NCBI RefSeq assembly: GCF_000708045.1
Contig: NZ_ANIE01000003.1
Span: 372,001-436,000, forward strand
Length of the DNA: 64,000 nucleotides
Direction of reading: 5' to 3'
Source: Marinobacter nitratireducens
GTDB taxonomy: Bacteria; Pseudomonadota; Gammaproteobacteria; Pseudomonadales; Oleiphilaceae
Below the pieces are notes generated by a model. That model worked only from the letters and a program-made list of their open reading frames with translations, was not told where the DNA came from and made no database searches. Position numbers and translations under genes: made by a program. This document shows, in pieces, positions 34,972 to 43,347 of this stretch (positions within the stretch are counted from its first letter, which is position 1; each line of letters opens with the position of its first letter).

Positions 34972-35886
34972 ATGAAAGGCCTGAAGAAAATTGCTCTTGC
35001 TACCGCAATCGCTGCCGCTCCGTTCGCAGCCAACGCTGACCTGAAAGCTCTGGATGACAGCGCGATGGGTAACGTCACCGGTCAGGCTGGTGTGACCATC
35101 GAACTGGAAACCAAAGTAAGCATTGGTCAGTTCAAGTACACTGACGAAGGCTCCTTCGCTGTTAACGATATCGTTCTTGGTGGTGCTGGTGTGACTGCTG
35201 GCGGCGCAACTGCTGGTTACACTGACCTGCTGGACCAGCTGAAGATCGATATTGATGTGGCCGACGACGGCGACGCTATCATTCACGTTGGTACTCTGGA
35301 CGGCAACCCGATCGACTGGGGTCTGACCGTTGGTTCCATGGAGCTGCTGGCCGGATCTACCGGTACTGACAGCACTACTCTGATCTCCAACATGAGCGGT
35401 TACGGTAACCTGGCGCAGTTGGACATCTCTGTTGATACTGCCACTGACCACCTGAACGTTGCGGCTGCGTTTGACGTGCAGGACATGGACTTCGACGTTG
35501 AGTTCCTCGGCGTTGGTATCCGTGACATGGTTATCACTGGTGCTGGTGATAACTTTGACTACAATGGCGATGGCAGCACTGCCGGTGAAGACAAGGCAGC
35601 TGTAGCCGCTGGTACCCAGGCAACTGTAGAAGGTATCGACGCTACTACTCCGCTGGGTCAGAAGATGATTGGCCTGACCACTCAGTTTGCCAACGTCAAC
35701 CTCGACGTATACAAAGGCGCTGGTCTGGGTGCATCCACAGCTACCGACGTTCTGCGTATCGACGTGAACAACGTCTACATGGATATGTCTATCGGTGCAG
35801 TTGAAATCGGTGGTACTTCCATCGGTTCCCTGGCCATCGACAACCTGGCTGTAACCAACACCAAGCTGGCTGTATACGGTCACTAA
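34972..35886 (+). CDS. Secreted FilA/DUF6160-like protein
   Basis: This protein is 304 residues from the ATG at 34972, chosen because AGGAG sits at 34961-34965 and the signal peptide (IALATAIAAAPFAANA) begins there. The mature N-terminus reads LKALDDSAMGNVTGQAGVTI, a motif I associate with DUF6160/FilA-type proteins of putative pilus or surface systems. The rest is Gly/Ala/Thr/Asp-rich, lacks cysteine and alternates in a way that suggests a beta-structured surface protein. Codons are strongly biased to a few favoured ones (GCT, GGT, CTG, GTT, AAC) and a textbook terminator follows, both signs of very high expression. The family call comes from memory and needs checking. Confidence 0.65.
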   Translation: MKGLKKIALATAIAAAPFAANADLKALDDSAMGNVTGQAGVTIELETKVSIGQFKYTDEGSFAVNDIVLGGAGVTAGGATAGYTDLLDQLKIDIDVADDGDAIIHVGTLDGNPIDWGLTVGSMELLAGSTGTDSTTLISNMSGYGNLAQLDISVDTATDHLNVAAAFDVQDMDFDVEFLGVGIRDMVITGAGDNFDYNGDGSTAGEDKAAVAAGTQATVEGIDATTPLGQKMIGLTTQFANVNLDVYKGAGLGASTATDVLRIDVNNVYMDMSIGAVEIGGTSIGSLAIDNLAVTNTKLAVYGH

Positions 35887-35910
35887 TCTGACCTGACACC
35901 AGTACTGGTG

Positions 35911-35942
35911 AAATGCCCCGCCTCGGCGGGGCATTTTTGTTT
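35911..35942 (+). terminator. Intrinsic terminator after the FilA-like gene
   Basis: AAATGCCCCGCC (35911-35922) pairs with GGCGGGGCATTT (35925-35936), most likely closing with a CTCG tetraloop, followed by TTGTTT. It lies 24 bases after the stop codon. Confidence 0.92.
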
Positions 35943-35963
35943 GGGCTCAGATACTATCCGCCC

Positions 35964-35996
35964 AAAAAAAGCGGCAGCCCGAGGGCTGCCGCTTTT
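35964..35996 (-). terminator. Bidirectional terminator serving the 36018-36635 gene
   Basis: GCGGCAGCCC (35971-35980) pairs with GGGCTGCCGC (35983-35992) around a GA loop. Seven A residues lie on the left and four T on the right, so it can work in both directions. On the minus strand it lies 22 bases after the stop of the secreted-protein gene. Confidence 0.88.
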
Positions 35997-36017
35997 GTAC
36001 CTGAGTTCGGGAATGAC

Positions 36018-36635
36018 TTACTGATCCGGTACCGCGATTGAGAGATCAAAGCCGCCGCCCGGGCGCGGAGTCAGGCTGATCGGCCCCTCGTTAATGGCCT
36101 GTGGAATCTCGATCTGGTCGATGCCGGGCGGGTTGCCGATGGAAAAGTTCAGGTTCTGGCCATCGAAGGCAATGCCAAGCTGATCATTCATAAACGTTTG
36201 CGCGAAGGGCTCGTCGGGAATCACGGCCTGTTGACCGAAAATAATCGGCGGGATGTTGGGGGTGAATTCCGCCGGGGGTTGTGCCCGGGCGATTTCATCG
36301 ACTGGCAACAGGAGGGCGCGTCGAAGAAACTCGTCTTCTGCACTTTCCAGTGCGTCTGACTTATCGGCATCCACGTATCGCTGCAGCGCGTCGCGATAGG
36401 CCTGTTCTTCTGCTTCTGTTAACACCGGCTCACCGGGAGAGATGGTCAGTGACTGGAGAATACGCTTTCGATCCGCGTCCGATTTCCTGGTTTCCTTGGG
36501 GATGATGATAACGGCAGAATCCTTGACGTAGGTTTCAACCATCTCATCGGAGGTCAGCGTTTGTACGCCAGCGACTGCGGGAACGGACAGGGCCATCCCG
36601 GCAATTGAGGCGGCAAGTATCTGTCGACGTTTCAT
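36018..36635 (-). CDS. Secreted protein of unknown function
   Basis: This 205-residue protein has a signal peptide (RRQILAASIAGMALSVPAVA) and a helical, charged central region (about residues 50-110). A Pro/Gly-rich C-terminal part includes EFTPNIPPIIFGQ and ISLTPRPGGGFDLSIAVPDQ. There is no cysteine. On the minus strand AAGG lies near the start. It is convergent with the FilA-like gene, with a shared terminator region between them. Its closeness to that gene suggests a related surface function, but this is only proximity. No family was recognised. Confidence 0.65.
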   Translation of the reverse strand: MKRRQILAASIAGMALSVPAVAGVQTLTSDEMVETYVKDSAVIIIPKETRKSDADRKRILQSLTISPGEPVLTEAEEQAYRDALQRYVDADKSDALESAEDEFLRRALLLPVDEIARAQPPAEFTPNIPPIIFGQQAVIPDEPFAQTFMNDQLGIAFDGQNLNFSIGNPPGIDQIEIPQAINEGPISLTPRPGGGFDLSIAVPDQ

Positions 36636-36850
36636 GACGAGACCTTTTCGTAAAATGGAGTCTTGGTAGCGTCCCTGAAACAGCTCCAGTCAGCACGCTC
36701 CTCACGTCGAGTATTCGGTTTGTCGGACACGTTTTCAAGTTCGATTCCCGTCATTTGTGATCAGTATCCGCGATTTGAGGGTATTGTTAATGTGAGGGCC
36801 GAAAAAGGTTATATTCCCGGAACTTTTTAGTGTCTCGAAGGCCTCAAGCG

Positions 36851-37912
36851 ATGGGCTCACGAAGGCCGTATAACACGAGCGTTATGATGAAGAGTTATAT
36901 GCGAGGGCGATGGCAGCGCTGGGTCAACCGGCGGATTCCGCGGTCCGATACACAGGCATTTCAGCAAAAGAACATCTTTATCCTGCCAACCGGCGCCGGC
37001 GTGGTGTTCGGCATGTTGTTGCTGATCATGCTGATTACCGGCATTAATTACCAGAACAGCCTGATCTATCTCATCACGTTTTTGCTTGGCGCGGTGTTTG
37101 TCGGCGCTATGCATCAAACCCATCGAAATCTTGCCGGCCTCGAGCTGACGCTATTGCGACCCGGTGAGGGCGTTGCCGGTGACGACATCCCTTTTCGTTT
37201 CCGCGCCGCGGCGGGGAAGGACGATGCGGTAGCCATTGTGTTGTCCGTCGAAGATTCTGAACTGGCTCCCGTGCACGTTGCGGCCGGGCAGGCGGTGGAC
37301 GTGTCCCTCCCGATACCATCGGCCTACCGGGGCTATGTTCGGCCCGATCGGGTTCGTATTGAAACCCGCTTCCCGTTTGGCCTGTTGAAAGCCTGGTCCT
37401 GGATTCGACCGGCATCGGCCGGAATAGCGTTTCCCAGGCCCTTGAAGGCACCGGATCTCGATGCCACCGTAACGGATGGGACGGAAACAGAGCAGGCACG
37501 TTCGCGCGAAGGTAACGATCACGCTGATCTGCGCCCGTGGCGAGAGGGTGATATGAGTCAGCGCGTGATGTGGAAGCGCTATGCCCGCAGCGGTCAGATG
37601 GTCGTTGCCGACTGGGAGGGCGAGCAGGGCAGTCCGCATTGGTTGGATTTTAATGCATTCCCAGGAACAGACCACGAACTCCGTTTGAGTTACCTTGCCT
37701 ACCTGGTGTCCGAGCGGGATAAAAAAGGCTCACGTTACGGGCTGAACCTGCCAGGGCAGATGATCGAGCCAGACGTTGGCGCTGCCCATGCCATGCGGTG
37801 CATGAGGGCGCTCGCGGTGTGGGGGGAGGAACCGCCGAGGGAAATGTCTCGAGAGGTGCATGGATCCCGAAGCGAAACGGACACCCCCGACCAGCTCGCG
37901 GAGCATGCTTGA
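36851..37912 (+). CDS. DUF58-domain membrane protein
   Basis: This protein is about 353 residues from the ATG at 36851. In-frame ATGs at 36884, 36887 and 36899 are alternatives, and the true start is uncertain. Two membrane helices (about residues 40-80: GAGVVFGMLLLIMLITG and LIYLITFLLGAVFVGAM) are followed by a DUF58/VWA-like domain with EGNDHADLRPWREGDMSQRV. Its stop overlaps the TgpA start (TGATG), an arrangement found in many gammaproteobacteria where a MoxR gene usually precedes them. No MoxR gene is beside it here, though one lies at 561-1403. Confidence 0.85.
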   Translation: MGSRRPYNTSVMMKSYMRGRWQRWVNRRIPRSDTQAFQQKNIFILPTGAGVVFGMLLLIMLITGINYQNSLIYLITFLLGAVFVGAMHQTHRNLAGLELTLLRPGEGVAGDDIPFRFRAAAGKDDAVAIVLSVEDSELAPVHVAAGQAVDVSLPIPSAYRGYVRPDRVRIETRFPFGLLKAWSWIRPASAGIAFPRPLKAPDLDATVTDGTETEQARSREGNDHADLRPWREGDMSQRVMWKRYARSGQMVVADWEGEQGSPHWLDFNAFPGTDHELRLSYLAYLVSERDKKGSRYGLNLPGQMIEPDVGAAHAMRCMRALAVWGEEPPREMSREVHGSRSETDTPDQLAEHA

Positions 37913-39987
37913 TGGCGTTACTGGATGTGTTGAAAAGCGGCGAGAGCGATGGCCCGATGCCCGCGATTCCCTCGAAGGCACTGATGTGGCTGCTGATCAG
38001 TTTTACGTTATTGATGGTTCCCCAGTGGGACCGGTTGCCAATCTGGTTGATTGCAGCTTGTGCCGTCCTCGCTGGGTGGCGCTGGCTGGCTCAGTTTGGG
38101 CGTGTAAGGCTGCCGGGACGTTTCCTTCGCATTGGTGTCATGCTACTCCTCATCGCCGTCTATGTAGCGACGGTACGTGGTCGTTTCACGGTCGACACGG
38201 CCGCCTCGTTCTTTGTCCTCGCGGTCGGCCTCAAATGGTTGGAGACCCGCACAAGCAGGGATTTCTACGTTCTGTTTTTTATCCTCGTCTACCTCGCTAC
38301 GGTTAGTTTTCTGTTTCATCAGGAGATCCTCTGGACCCTGGTGAACATCGCGGGACTCGGCACCTTGCTGGTGGGTTTACAGGTGTTGAATGCGCCGGAT
38401 CTGCCAGCCGGCATGCAGTCGGGGTGGCGCAGGTTGGGGTGGCTGCTGGTCAAGACATTGCCCATTGTCGTTATGCTATTTGTGTTTTTCCCGCGAATGG
38501 CGCCGCTGTGGAGCGTACCTCTGGTTTCCGGTGAAGCCCGCACTGGTATCAGCGACACCATGCGCCCCGGGGATATTTCCAATCTGGCCCAGAGTAGTGA
38601 ACGTGCCTTCCGGGTGACGTTTGGTGGACAACTCCCCGTCTACCGCGACCGCTACTGGCGCGGCCTGATTCTGGATTACCTGGATGGGGAGACCTGGAAA
38701 CAGTCCGCATATGAACCCTATCAACCACCGGGCAAAGTGGATCTTGATGGCGGAGTTGGCGATCTCCGGCCGGCGGAGTATGACGTGCTGATGGAGCCAA
38801 CAGACCAGCGGTGGGCGTTTGCTCTTGCAGACTCCAGGGCGGTTTCGGCCAACATAGTCGAGCGGGAAGAGGACTTGTTCCGGTTCAGGCGGCCCGCGGA
38901 CACGTCCGTTCGCTATCGTTTGGTCAGGGAGCAGGAGAACTCCGGAACATCAGAACGTCTCTCGCGATCGGAGGTTCGTCGTTATCTCCAGTTGCCGGCG
39001 TCCGGGAATCCCCGAGCGCGGGCGCTGGCGGACAACCTCCGCAATAGCGGCAGTGACATGGCTGTGGTTCAATCTTTGCTGACCCGGTTCCGGGGCCAGG
39101 AATACTACTACACGTTGCGGCCGCCGGAGATGCCCGAGGACGGTGTCGATACTCTGTTGTTCGACGCCAAGCGAGGCTTTTGCGCGCATTACGCGGGGGC
39201 GACGACCTTTGTTCTCAGGGCGGCGGGTATACCGGCTCGGATCGTCGTCGGTTACCAGGGTGGCGAGCCCGGAGCGGGTGGTGATTACCTCATTGTTCGT
39301 CAATACGACGCACATGCCTGGGTCGAAGCCTGGGTCAGGGGGCAAGGCTGGATACGGATTGATCCGACCGCCGCGATTGCTCCGGATCGCATTGAATCCG
39401 GTCTACGCGATGCGGTGGCTGAGGAAGGCTCGTTTCTGGAGCAGGATTGGGCGTCCCCGCAACGCTACGGAGATCTGGCTGTCTTGCAGTGGGCCAGCCT
39501 CCAGATGGACCGAATCAACTATCAATGGCAACGTTGGGTTGTTGGCTACCAGGGACAAAGCCAGATGGACCTGATGTCACGGTTGCCCGGTGGATTCGGG
39601 ATGAAAGAGCTGGGATACCTCACCGCTGGCATTGTTGGATTTGCTCTGTTGATGGCGGGCGTTGTATCCGCCTGGCAGATGCGCAAGTCCGAGCGTCATG
39701 ATGCGTTCAGGCGTATCGTTGATGCCTGGCATGGCCTGTGCGCGCGGTCGGGGGTTCCGGTAAGGCACGGCGAGACCCCGTCCGCACTGGCAGACCGGCT
39801 GGCTGTGGCCAAACCCGCGGCATCGGATTCCACCCGGCTTTTTGCCCGGATGGTTAACAGCCATTACTATAGCCCTGCGCCTGCAAAGGCCAGTGAGATA
39901 AAGCGAATGCGCAGATTGCTGTCTACCATGAAAAAGCAAGTGCGGCGTTCCCCGACAGATCCTTTGAAGCAACATGGGAAAGTGTGA
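37912..39987 (+). CDS. tgpA: Membrane transglutaminase-like protein TgpA (DUF3488)
   Basis: This protein is 691 residues from the ATG overlapping the DUF58 stop. About five N-terminal membrane helices (to about residue 180) are followed by a periplasmic transglutaminase-like domain and a C-terminal helix (LTAGIVGFALLMAGVVSAW). The catalytic triad is visible: Cys near 424 (GFCAHYAG), His near 468 (DAHAWVEAW) and Asp near 484 (RIDPTAAI). TgpA is important for viability in Pseudomonas, but its natural substrate is not settled. An earlier in-frame start inside the DUF58 gene would add 38 residues that do not look like a membrane protein N-terminus. Confidence 0.9.
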   Translation: MALLDVLKSGESDGPMPAIPSKALMWLLISFTLLMVPQWDRLPIWLIAACAVLAGWRWLAQFGRVRLPGRFLRIGVMLLLIAVYVATVRGRFTVDTAASFFVLAVGLKWLETRTSRDFYVLFFILVYLATVSFLFHQEILWTLVNIAGLGTLLVGLQVLNAPDLPAGMQSGWRRLGWLLVKTLPIVVMLFVFFPRMAPLWSVPLVSGEARTGISDTMRPGDISNLAQSSERAFRVTFGGQLPVYRDRYWRGLILDYLDGETWKQSAYEPYQPPGKVDLDGGVGDLRPAEYDVLMEPTDQRWAFALADSRAVSANIVEREEDLFRFRRPADTSVRYRLVREQENSGTSERLSRSEVRRYLQLPASGNPRARALADNLRNSGSDMAVVQSLLTRFRGQEYYYTLRPPEMPEDGVDTLLFDAKRGFCAHYAGATTFVLRAAGIPARIVVGYQGGEPGAGGDYLIVRQYDAHAWVEAWVRGQGWIRIDPTAAIAPDRIESGLRDAVAEEGSFLEQDWASPQRYGDLAVLQWASLQMDRINYQWQRWVVGYQGQSQMDLMSRLPGGFGMKELGYLTAGIVGFALLMAGVVSAWQMRKSERHDAFRRIVDAWHGLCARSGVPVRHGETPSALADRLAVAKPAASDSTRLFARMVNSHYYSPAPAKASEIKRMRRLLSTMKKQVRRSPTDPLKQHGKV

Positions 39988-41019
39988 GTGACTGATATAG
40001 CCGATGAAATGCCCTGGTTGAAGCAGGCCTGGAACCTTGTGCAGCATCGGTATGCCGAGGACCGATTGCCCCATGCCCTGATCGTTAATGGCGAACGGGG
40101 TGTCGGAAAACGACGTTGGGCGGATGCTGTTGCCGGGCTCCTGTTGTGTGATTCGCCAGAGCAAATCAGTCCAGGGGAGCCCGTAGCCTGCGGGCGCTGT
40201 AAGCAATGCGAGCTTTATGAGGCATCGAGCCATCCAGACATCAGGGTGTATACGCCGGAAAAATCACGGATGGTCAAGGTCGATCAGGTGAGGGCGTTGA
40301 CAACGTTCGCGGTTGCTTCGCCCCAGGTCGGGCATCACAAGGTGGCTATCATCGATCGAGCCGATCAATTGAACATCAACGCCGCCAATGCGTTGCTGAA
40401 AACTCTCGAAGAGCCGTTACCGGATGTCACTCTGCTGCTACTTCAGGAAAGTGGTCGGCCTTTACTGCCTACCATTCGTTCGAGGTGTCAGACCCTGACC
40501 ATCCCTCAGCCGACCCGAGAACAGGCGAGCCGCTGGCTTGTGCAACGTGTTGAGGCTTTGGACGATGAGAATCGGCCAGCCCAGGAAACCCTGAGCAAGG
40601 CGCTGATGCTGGCCGGCGATGCGCCCAGATTGGCGCTTGAGTACGCGACAGGGGACTTTATCCCTTTACGGGATGAGGCGTTTGAGCGCTTCAAAGAATT
40701 TATGAAAGGCAAGATCCCCGTCGGTGATGCTGCAAAAGCCTTCAAGGCTCTGGGGCTGGAAGACAGTCTGTGGTTGTTTGAAGGATGGGCGGCCGATCTG
40801 GCTCGGCTGGCTGCCGGTGGCCAACCTGCTGATACAGAGGCTGGGGAGATGCTCGGGTTTCTGGCCTCGCGAAACCCGCCTTGGCGTGCCCATGAGTTGT
40901 TGGATCTCGTCAAGGAATCGCGAGAGGCTGGAATATACAATGCCAATCCGGAACTGGAGGCCAGCCGGCTGCTGATTGCCTGGCAGCGACTTATGCCGGT
41001 CAAACGCCGTTCAGCCTGA
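39988..41019 (+). CDS. holB: DNA polymerase III subunit delta'
   Basis: This is a 343-residue clamp-loader subunit starting at GTG directly after the tgpA stop. The AAA+ fold carries NGERGVGKRRWADAVAGLLL, a zinc-binding module with CGRCKQC, KVAIIDRADQLNINAANALL, and the SRC-type arginine motif (IRSRCQTL). It is part of the tau-delta-delta' loader that places the beta clamp on DNA. The pairing holB-pilZ is usual in the Pseudomonas group. Walker A is intact here, although delta' is often a weak ATP binder. Confidence 0.92.
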   Translation: MTDIADEMPWLKQAWNLVQHRYAEDRLPHALIVNGERGVGKRRWADAVAGLLLCDSPEQISPGEPVACGRCKQCELYEASSHPDIRVYTPEKSRMVKVDQVRALTTFAVASPQVGHHKVAIIDRADQLNINAANALLKTLEEPLPDVTLLLLQESGRPLLPTIRSRCQTLTIPQPTREQASRWLVQRVEALDDENRPAQETLSKALMLAGDAPRLALEYATGDFIPLRDEAFERFKEFMKGKIPVGDAAKAFKALGLEDSLWLFEGWAADLARLAAGGQPADTEAGEMLGFLASRNPPWRAHELLDLVKESREAGIYNANPELEASRLLIAWQRLMPVKRRSA

Positions 41020-41136
41020 ATAGAAAGCCCTTTGCTGTTGCGTTTTTGGCTTCAACTACTGCTATGATTGTGAAATGTCGGGTTTTTTACCCCGAACCGC
41101 ACAAACTCTGTGACACGTTAAACAAAGGTGTGAATT

Positions 41137-41487
41137 ATGGGCCCCGGATTCGGTGCACGCAGTGGCATTCTAACCCTGACCATCAAGGATAAGGCGGTTC
41201 TGTACGCAGCCTATATGCCGTACATTCGCCAGGGAGGATTGTTCATACCGACCCAGAAACAATACCAGTTGGGCGACGAAGTGTTCCTGTTGCTGAACCT
41301 GATGGACGAACCCGAAAAGATTCCGGTAGCGGGAAAGGTTATTTGGATCACCCCGAAGGGCGCCCAAGGGAACAGGGCTGCGGGCATCGGTGTGCAGTTC
41401 AACGGCGATGACGAGACGGCTCGCACCAAGATCGAATCATACCTCGCAGGGTCTCTTAGCTCTGATCGACCAACCCACACCATGTGA
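41137..41487 (+). CDS. pilZ: Type IV pilus PilZ protein
   Basis: This 116-residue PilZ protein matches the Pseudomonas PilZ family along its length (GARSGILTLTIKDKAVLYAA, PVAGKVIWITPKGAQGNRAA, SDRPTHTM at the end). In that type the c-di-GMP-binding RxxxR motif is absent or degenerate, and the protein acts through PilB and FimX in pilus extension. I see no clear RxxxR before the PilZ core here, so direct c-di-GMP binding is doubtful. It follows holB after about 117 bases. AAAGGTG precedes the start. Confidence 0.92.
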   Translation: MGPGFGARSGILTLTIKDKAVLYAAYMPYIRQGGLFIPTQKQYQLGDEVFLLLNLMDEPEKIPVAGKVIWITPKGAQGNRAAGIGVQFNGDDETARTKIESYLAGSLSSDRPTHTM

Positions 41488-41505
41488 TGTGGGGCACGCT
41501 TCGAG

Positions 41506-42429
41506 ATGAATGATATCGCCATGCCCGCCAATGCAATTCAGAGTGTCTCCGCGTTTGATGAAGCGAACTGGCCCCTTAGAAACATTAACCTGACGGGGTT
41601 GACCTGGCCGGCAAGGGTTGCAGGCAGCGAGTCGAAGCGACCGTTGCTGATGCTCCATGGTTGGCTGGATAACAGCCTTACCTTCGTGAAGCTGGCTCCA
41701 GAGCTTGCCGGTCAGAGGACGGTCCATGGAATCGATATGGCGGGCCACGGTCGGTCAGGCCATAGGCCAGCAGGTCAGAGTTATCTGCTGATGGATTATG
41801 TCGCGGACCTCGCAGAGTTGATTGAAGAGCACATCCATGAAGTGGATCCCGTACCCGTCGATCTCGTTGGACACTCACTGGGCGGGATAGTCTGTGCGCT
41901 CTATGCCGCAGCGTTTCCCGAGAACGTACGCAAACTGGTCATGATCGACAGTCTGGGGGCGATCAGCCGCCCGGTCGAAGAGACCATCCCTCAACTGCGT
42001 AAATCGATCCGCAAGCGGATTTCCGGTTCCGGAAGACAGGTCGTTTACCCGGATATCGCCACGGCGGCCAAGGCCCGGGAGGGTGGTTTGAGCCCCCTTA
42101 GCCCGGAAGCGGCACTGACCCTCATTCCCCGAAACATGAAGCCGGCATCTGGCGGCTATGTGTGGCGTACTGACCCGCGATTACGCCATCCTTCACCGCT
42201 GATGATGACGGAAGAGCAGGTGTATGCGTCGCTCAGATCCATCCAGACGCCAACCTTGTTTGTGAGAGCCGAAAAAGGTCTGCTGTCGTATCGAAAGGGG
42301 CTGGATGAACGCGCCGACGCGATACCCGACCTGAAAATTGCTCATGTTCCAGGTGGCCACCATTGCCATCTGGACGGGGATACAGGCCCGGTCGTGGAGG
42401 CAATCATGAAATTTTTGGGCGATGAGTAA
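41506..42429 (+). CDS. Alpha/beta hydrolase
   Basis: This 307-residue hydrolase has the oxyanion motif LLMLHGWLDNSLTF, the nucleophile elbow VGHSLGGIVC (Ser about residue 126) and the C-terminal His (HVPGGHHCHLDGDTG). The fold covers esterases, lipases, haloalkane dehalogenases and epoxide hydrolases. The serine nucleophile points to an esterase-like activity. There is no signal peptide. It follows pilZ after 18 bases and overlaps the DUF4892 gene by eight bases, so the two are co-expressed. An in-frame ATG at 41521 is an alternative start. Confidence 0.85.
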   Translation: MNDIAMPANAIQSVSAFDEANWPLRNINLTGLTWPARVAGSESKRPLLMLHGWLDNSLTFVKLAPELAGQRTVHGIDMAGHGRSGHRPAGQSYLLMDYVADLAELIEEHIHEVDPVPVDLVGHSLGGIVCALYAAAFPENVRKLVMIDSLGAISRPVEETIPQLRKSIRKRISGSGRQVVYPDIATAAKAREGGLSPLSPEAALTLIPRNMKPASGGYVWRTDPRLRHPSPLMMTEEQVYASLRSIQTPTLFVRAEKGLLSYRKGLDERADAIPDLKIAHVPGGHHCHLDGDTGPVVEAIMKFLGDE

Positions 42430-43333
42430 CTCTGTGATGAGATTGTTTGCGCTCAGCTGCGCGGCTTTGCTGTACTCGGCAGCTGCTGCAGCTGCTGCAG
42501 CTGCGGAAGTGAGTTTCCCGCAGGCTTTTCCCGAGTCTTCCCTGGAAGCCACAACCGAGATTGAATCGCCGGGTCACCTGGTGTTGTTCAGTCCGGTTCG
42601 TGAGGTGAATAACGAGATTCGATCCGAATCCATGGCGAGACTCCCCGTGATGGGTGAGGGTCGCCTTTACGAGATATCCCGGGATTCCAACCGGGAGAAA
42701 GCCCGGGACTACTACGTGCAGCTGCTTCAGGGCCGCAATGCAAACATCCTGTTTGAATGCCGGGGAATCCGGTGTGGCAGAAGCAATGTCTGGGCGAACC
42801 AGATCTTCGGGCAGCGCGTGCTCTACGGACGGGACGCAACTCAGGATTACCTGGTGGCCGGTACGGTTGATGACGAAGGCAGCCGCTGGCTCACCTCAAT
42901 TTATACGGTGACCCGCGGTAACCTGCGGGAGTACGTCTGGGTGGAGCACCTGAGGCTGACCCGTGGTGCCTCTGTTCCCGGAATGGACAGGGGTAACAGT
43001 CGCGTCCTTGGCCCCATCGTGGTTCCCTGGGAAGGAGGCATCACGTACCGCTTTGACTGGAGTGCAAACGATCGTCGCAAGGTCCTTGAGTGGGCTGGTG
43101 ATAGTGGCACTCAGGTTGCCATTACTGGTTTTTCGTCGCTGGTTCCCGGCCAGAGCATTGAGGAGGCGTTTGACCGCGCTGAGCAGGCGGCGATTTCGTT
43201 ATCCGAGGTGTTGGCGAAAACCGGGGTGCCGGCAGAGCGCCATCGGATCATTGTGGCGGGACCCGCAATACCGTTTTCCGACCCGGATCGGCAAGGTAAC
43301 CGTGTAGAAGTCACGGTTGTGCGGCAGCCATAG
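42422..43333 (+). CDS. DUF4892-family secreted protein
   Basis: This 303-residue protein has a signal peptide containing an unusual tract of nine alanines. The mature protein matches the DUF4892 type (MARLPVMGEGRLYEISRDSN, LQGRNANILFECRGIRCGRS). The C-terminal end (AKTGVPAERHRIIVAGPAIP, then NRVEVTVV) looks like the end of an OmpA-type peptidoglycan-binding domain, which would anchor it near the cell wall. The function of the family is unknown. An ATG at 42437 would give a shorter signal peptide. It overlaps the alpha/beta hydrolase gene and is followed 14 bases later by a patatin gene. Confidence 0.82.
   Translation: MSNSVMRLFALSCAALLYSAAAAAAAAAEVSFPQAFPESSLEATTEIESPGHLVLFSPVREVNNEIRSESMARLPVMGEGRLYEISRDSNREKARDYYVQLLQGRNANILFECRGIRCGRSNVWANQIFGQRVLYGRDATQDYLVAGTVDDEGSRWLTSIYTVTRGNLREYVWVEHLRLTRGASVPGMDRGNSRVLGPIVVPWEGGITYRFDWSANDRRKVLEWAGDSGTQVAITGFSSLVPGQSIEEAFDRAEQAAISLSEVLAKTGVPAERHRIIVAGPAIPFSDPDRQGNRVEVTVVRQP
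42479..42504 (+). repeat. In-frame 9-bp tandem repeat encoding a poly-alanine tract
   Basis: The unit GCAGCTGCT is present 2.9 times without mismatch and encodes nine alanines in the signal peptide of the DUF4892 protein. Unit gain or loss would change the signal peptide by three residues without a frameshift. Confidence 0.85.
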
Positions 43334-43347
43334 GGAGGAGAAACGAT

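Noticed and set aside
34936..35934. 332-codon minus-strand open frame across the FilA-like gene
   Set aside because: The strongly biased GCT/GGT/CTG codons of the real gene leave the opposite frame without stops. The product is a low-complexity Ser/Thr/Val/His string.
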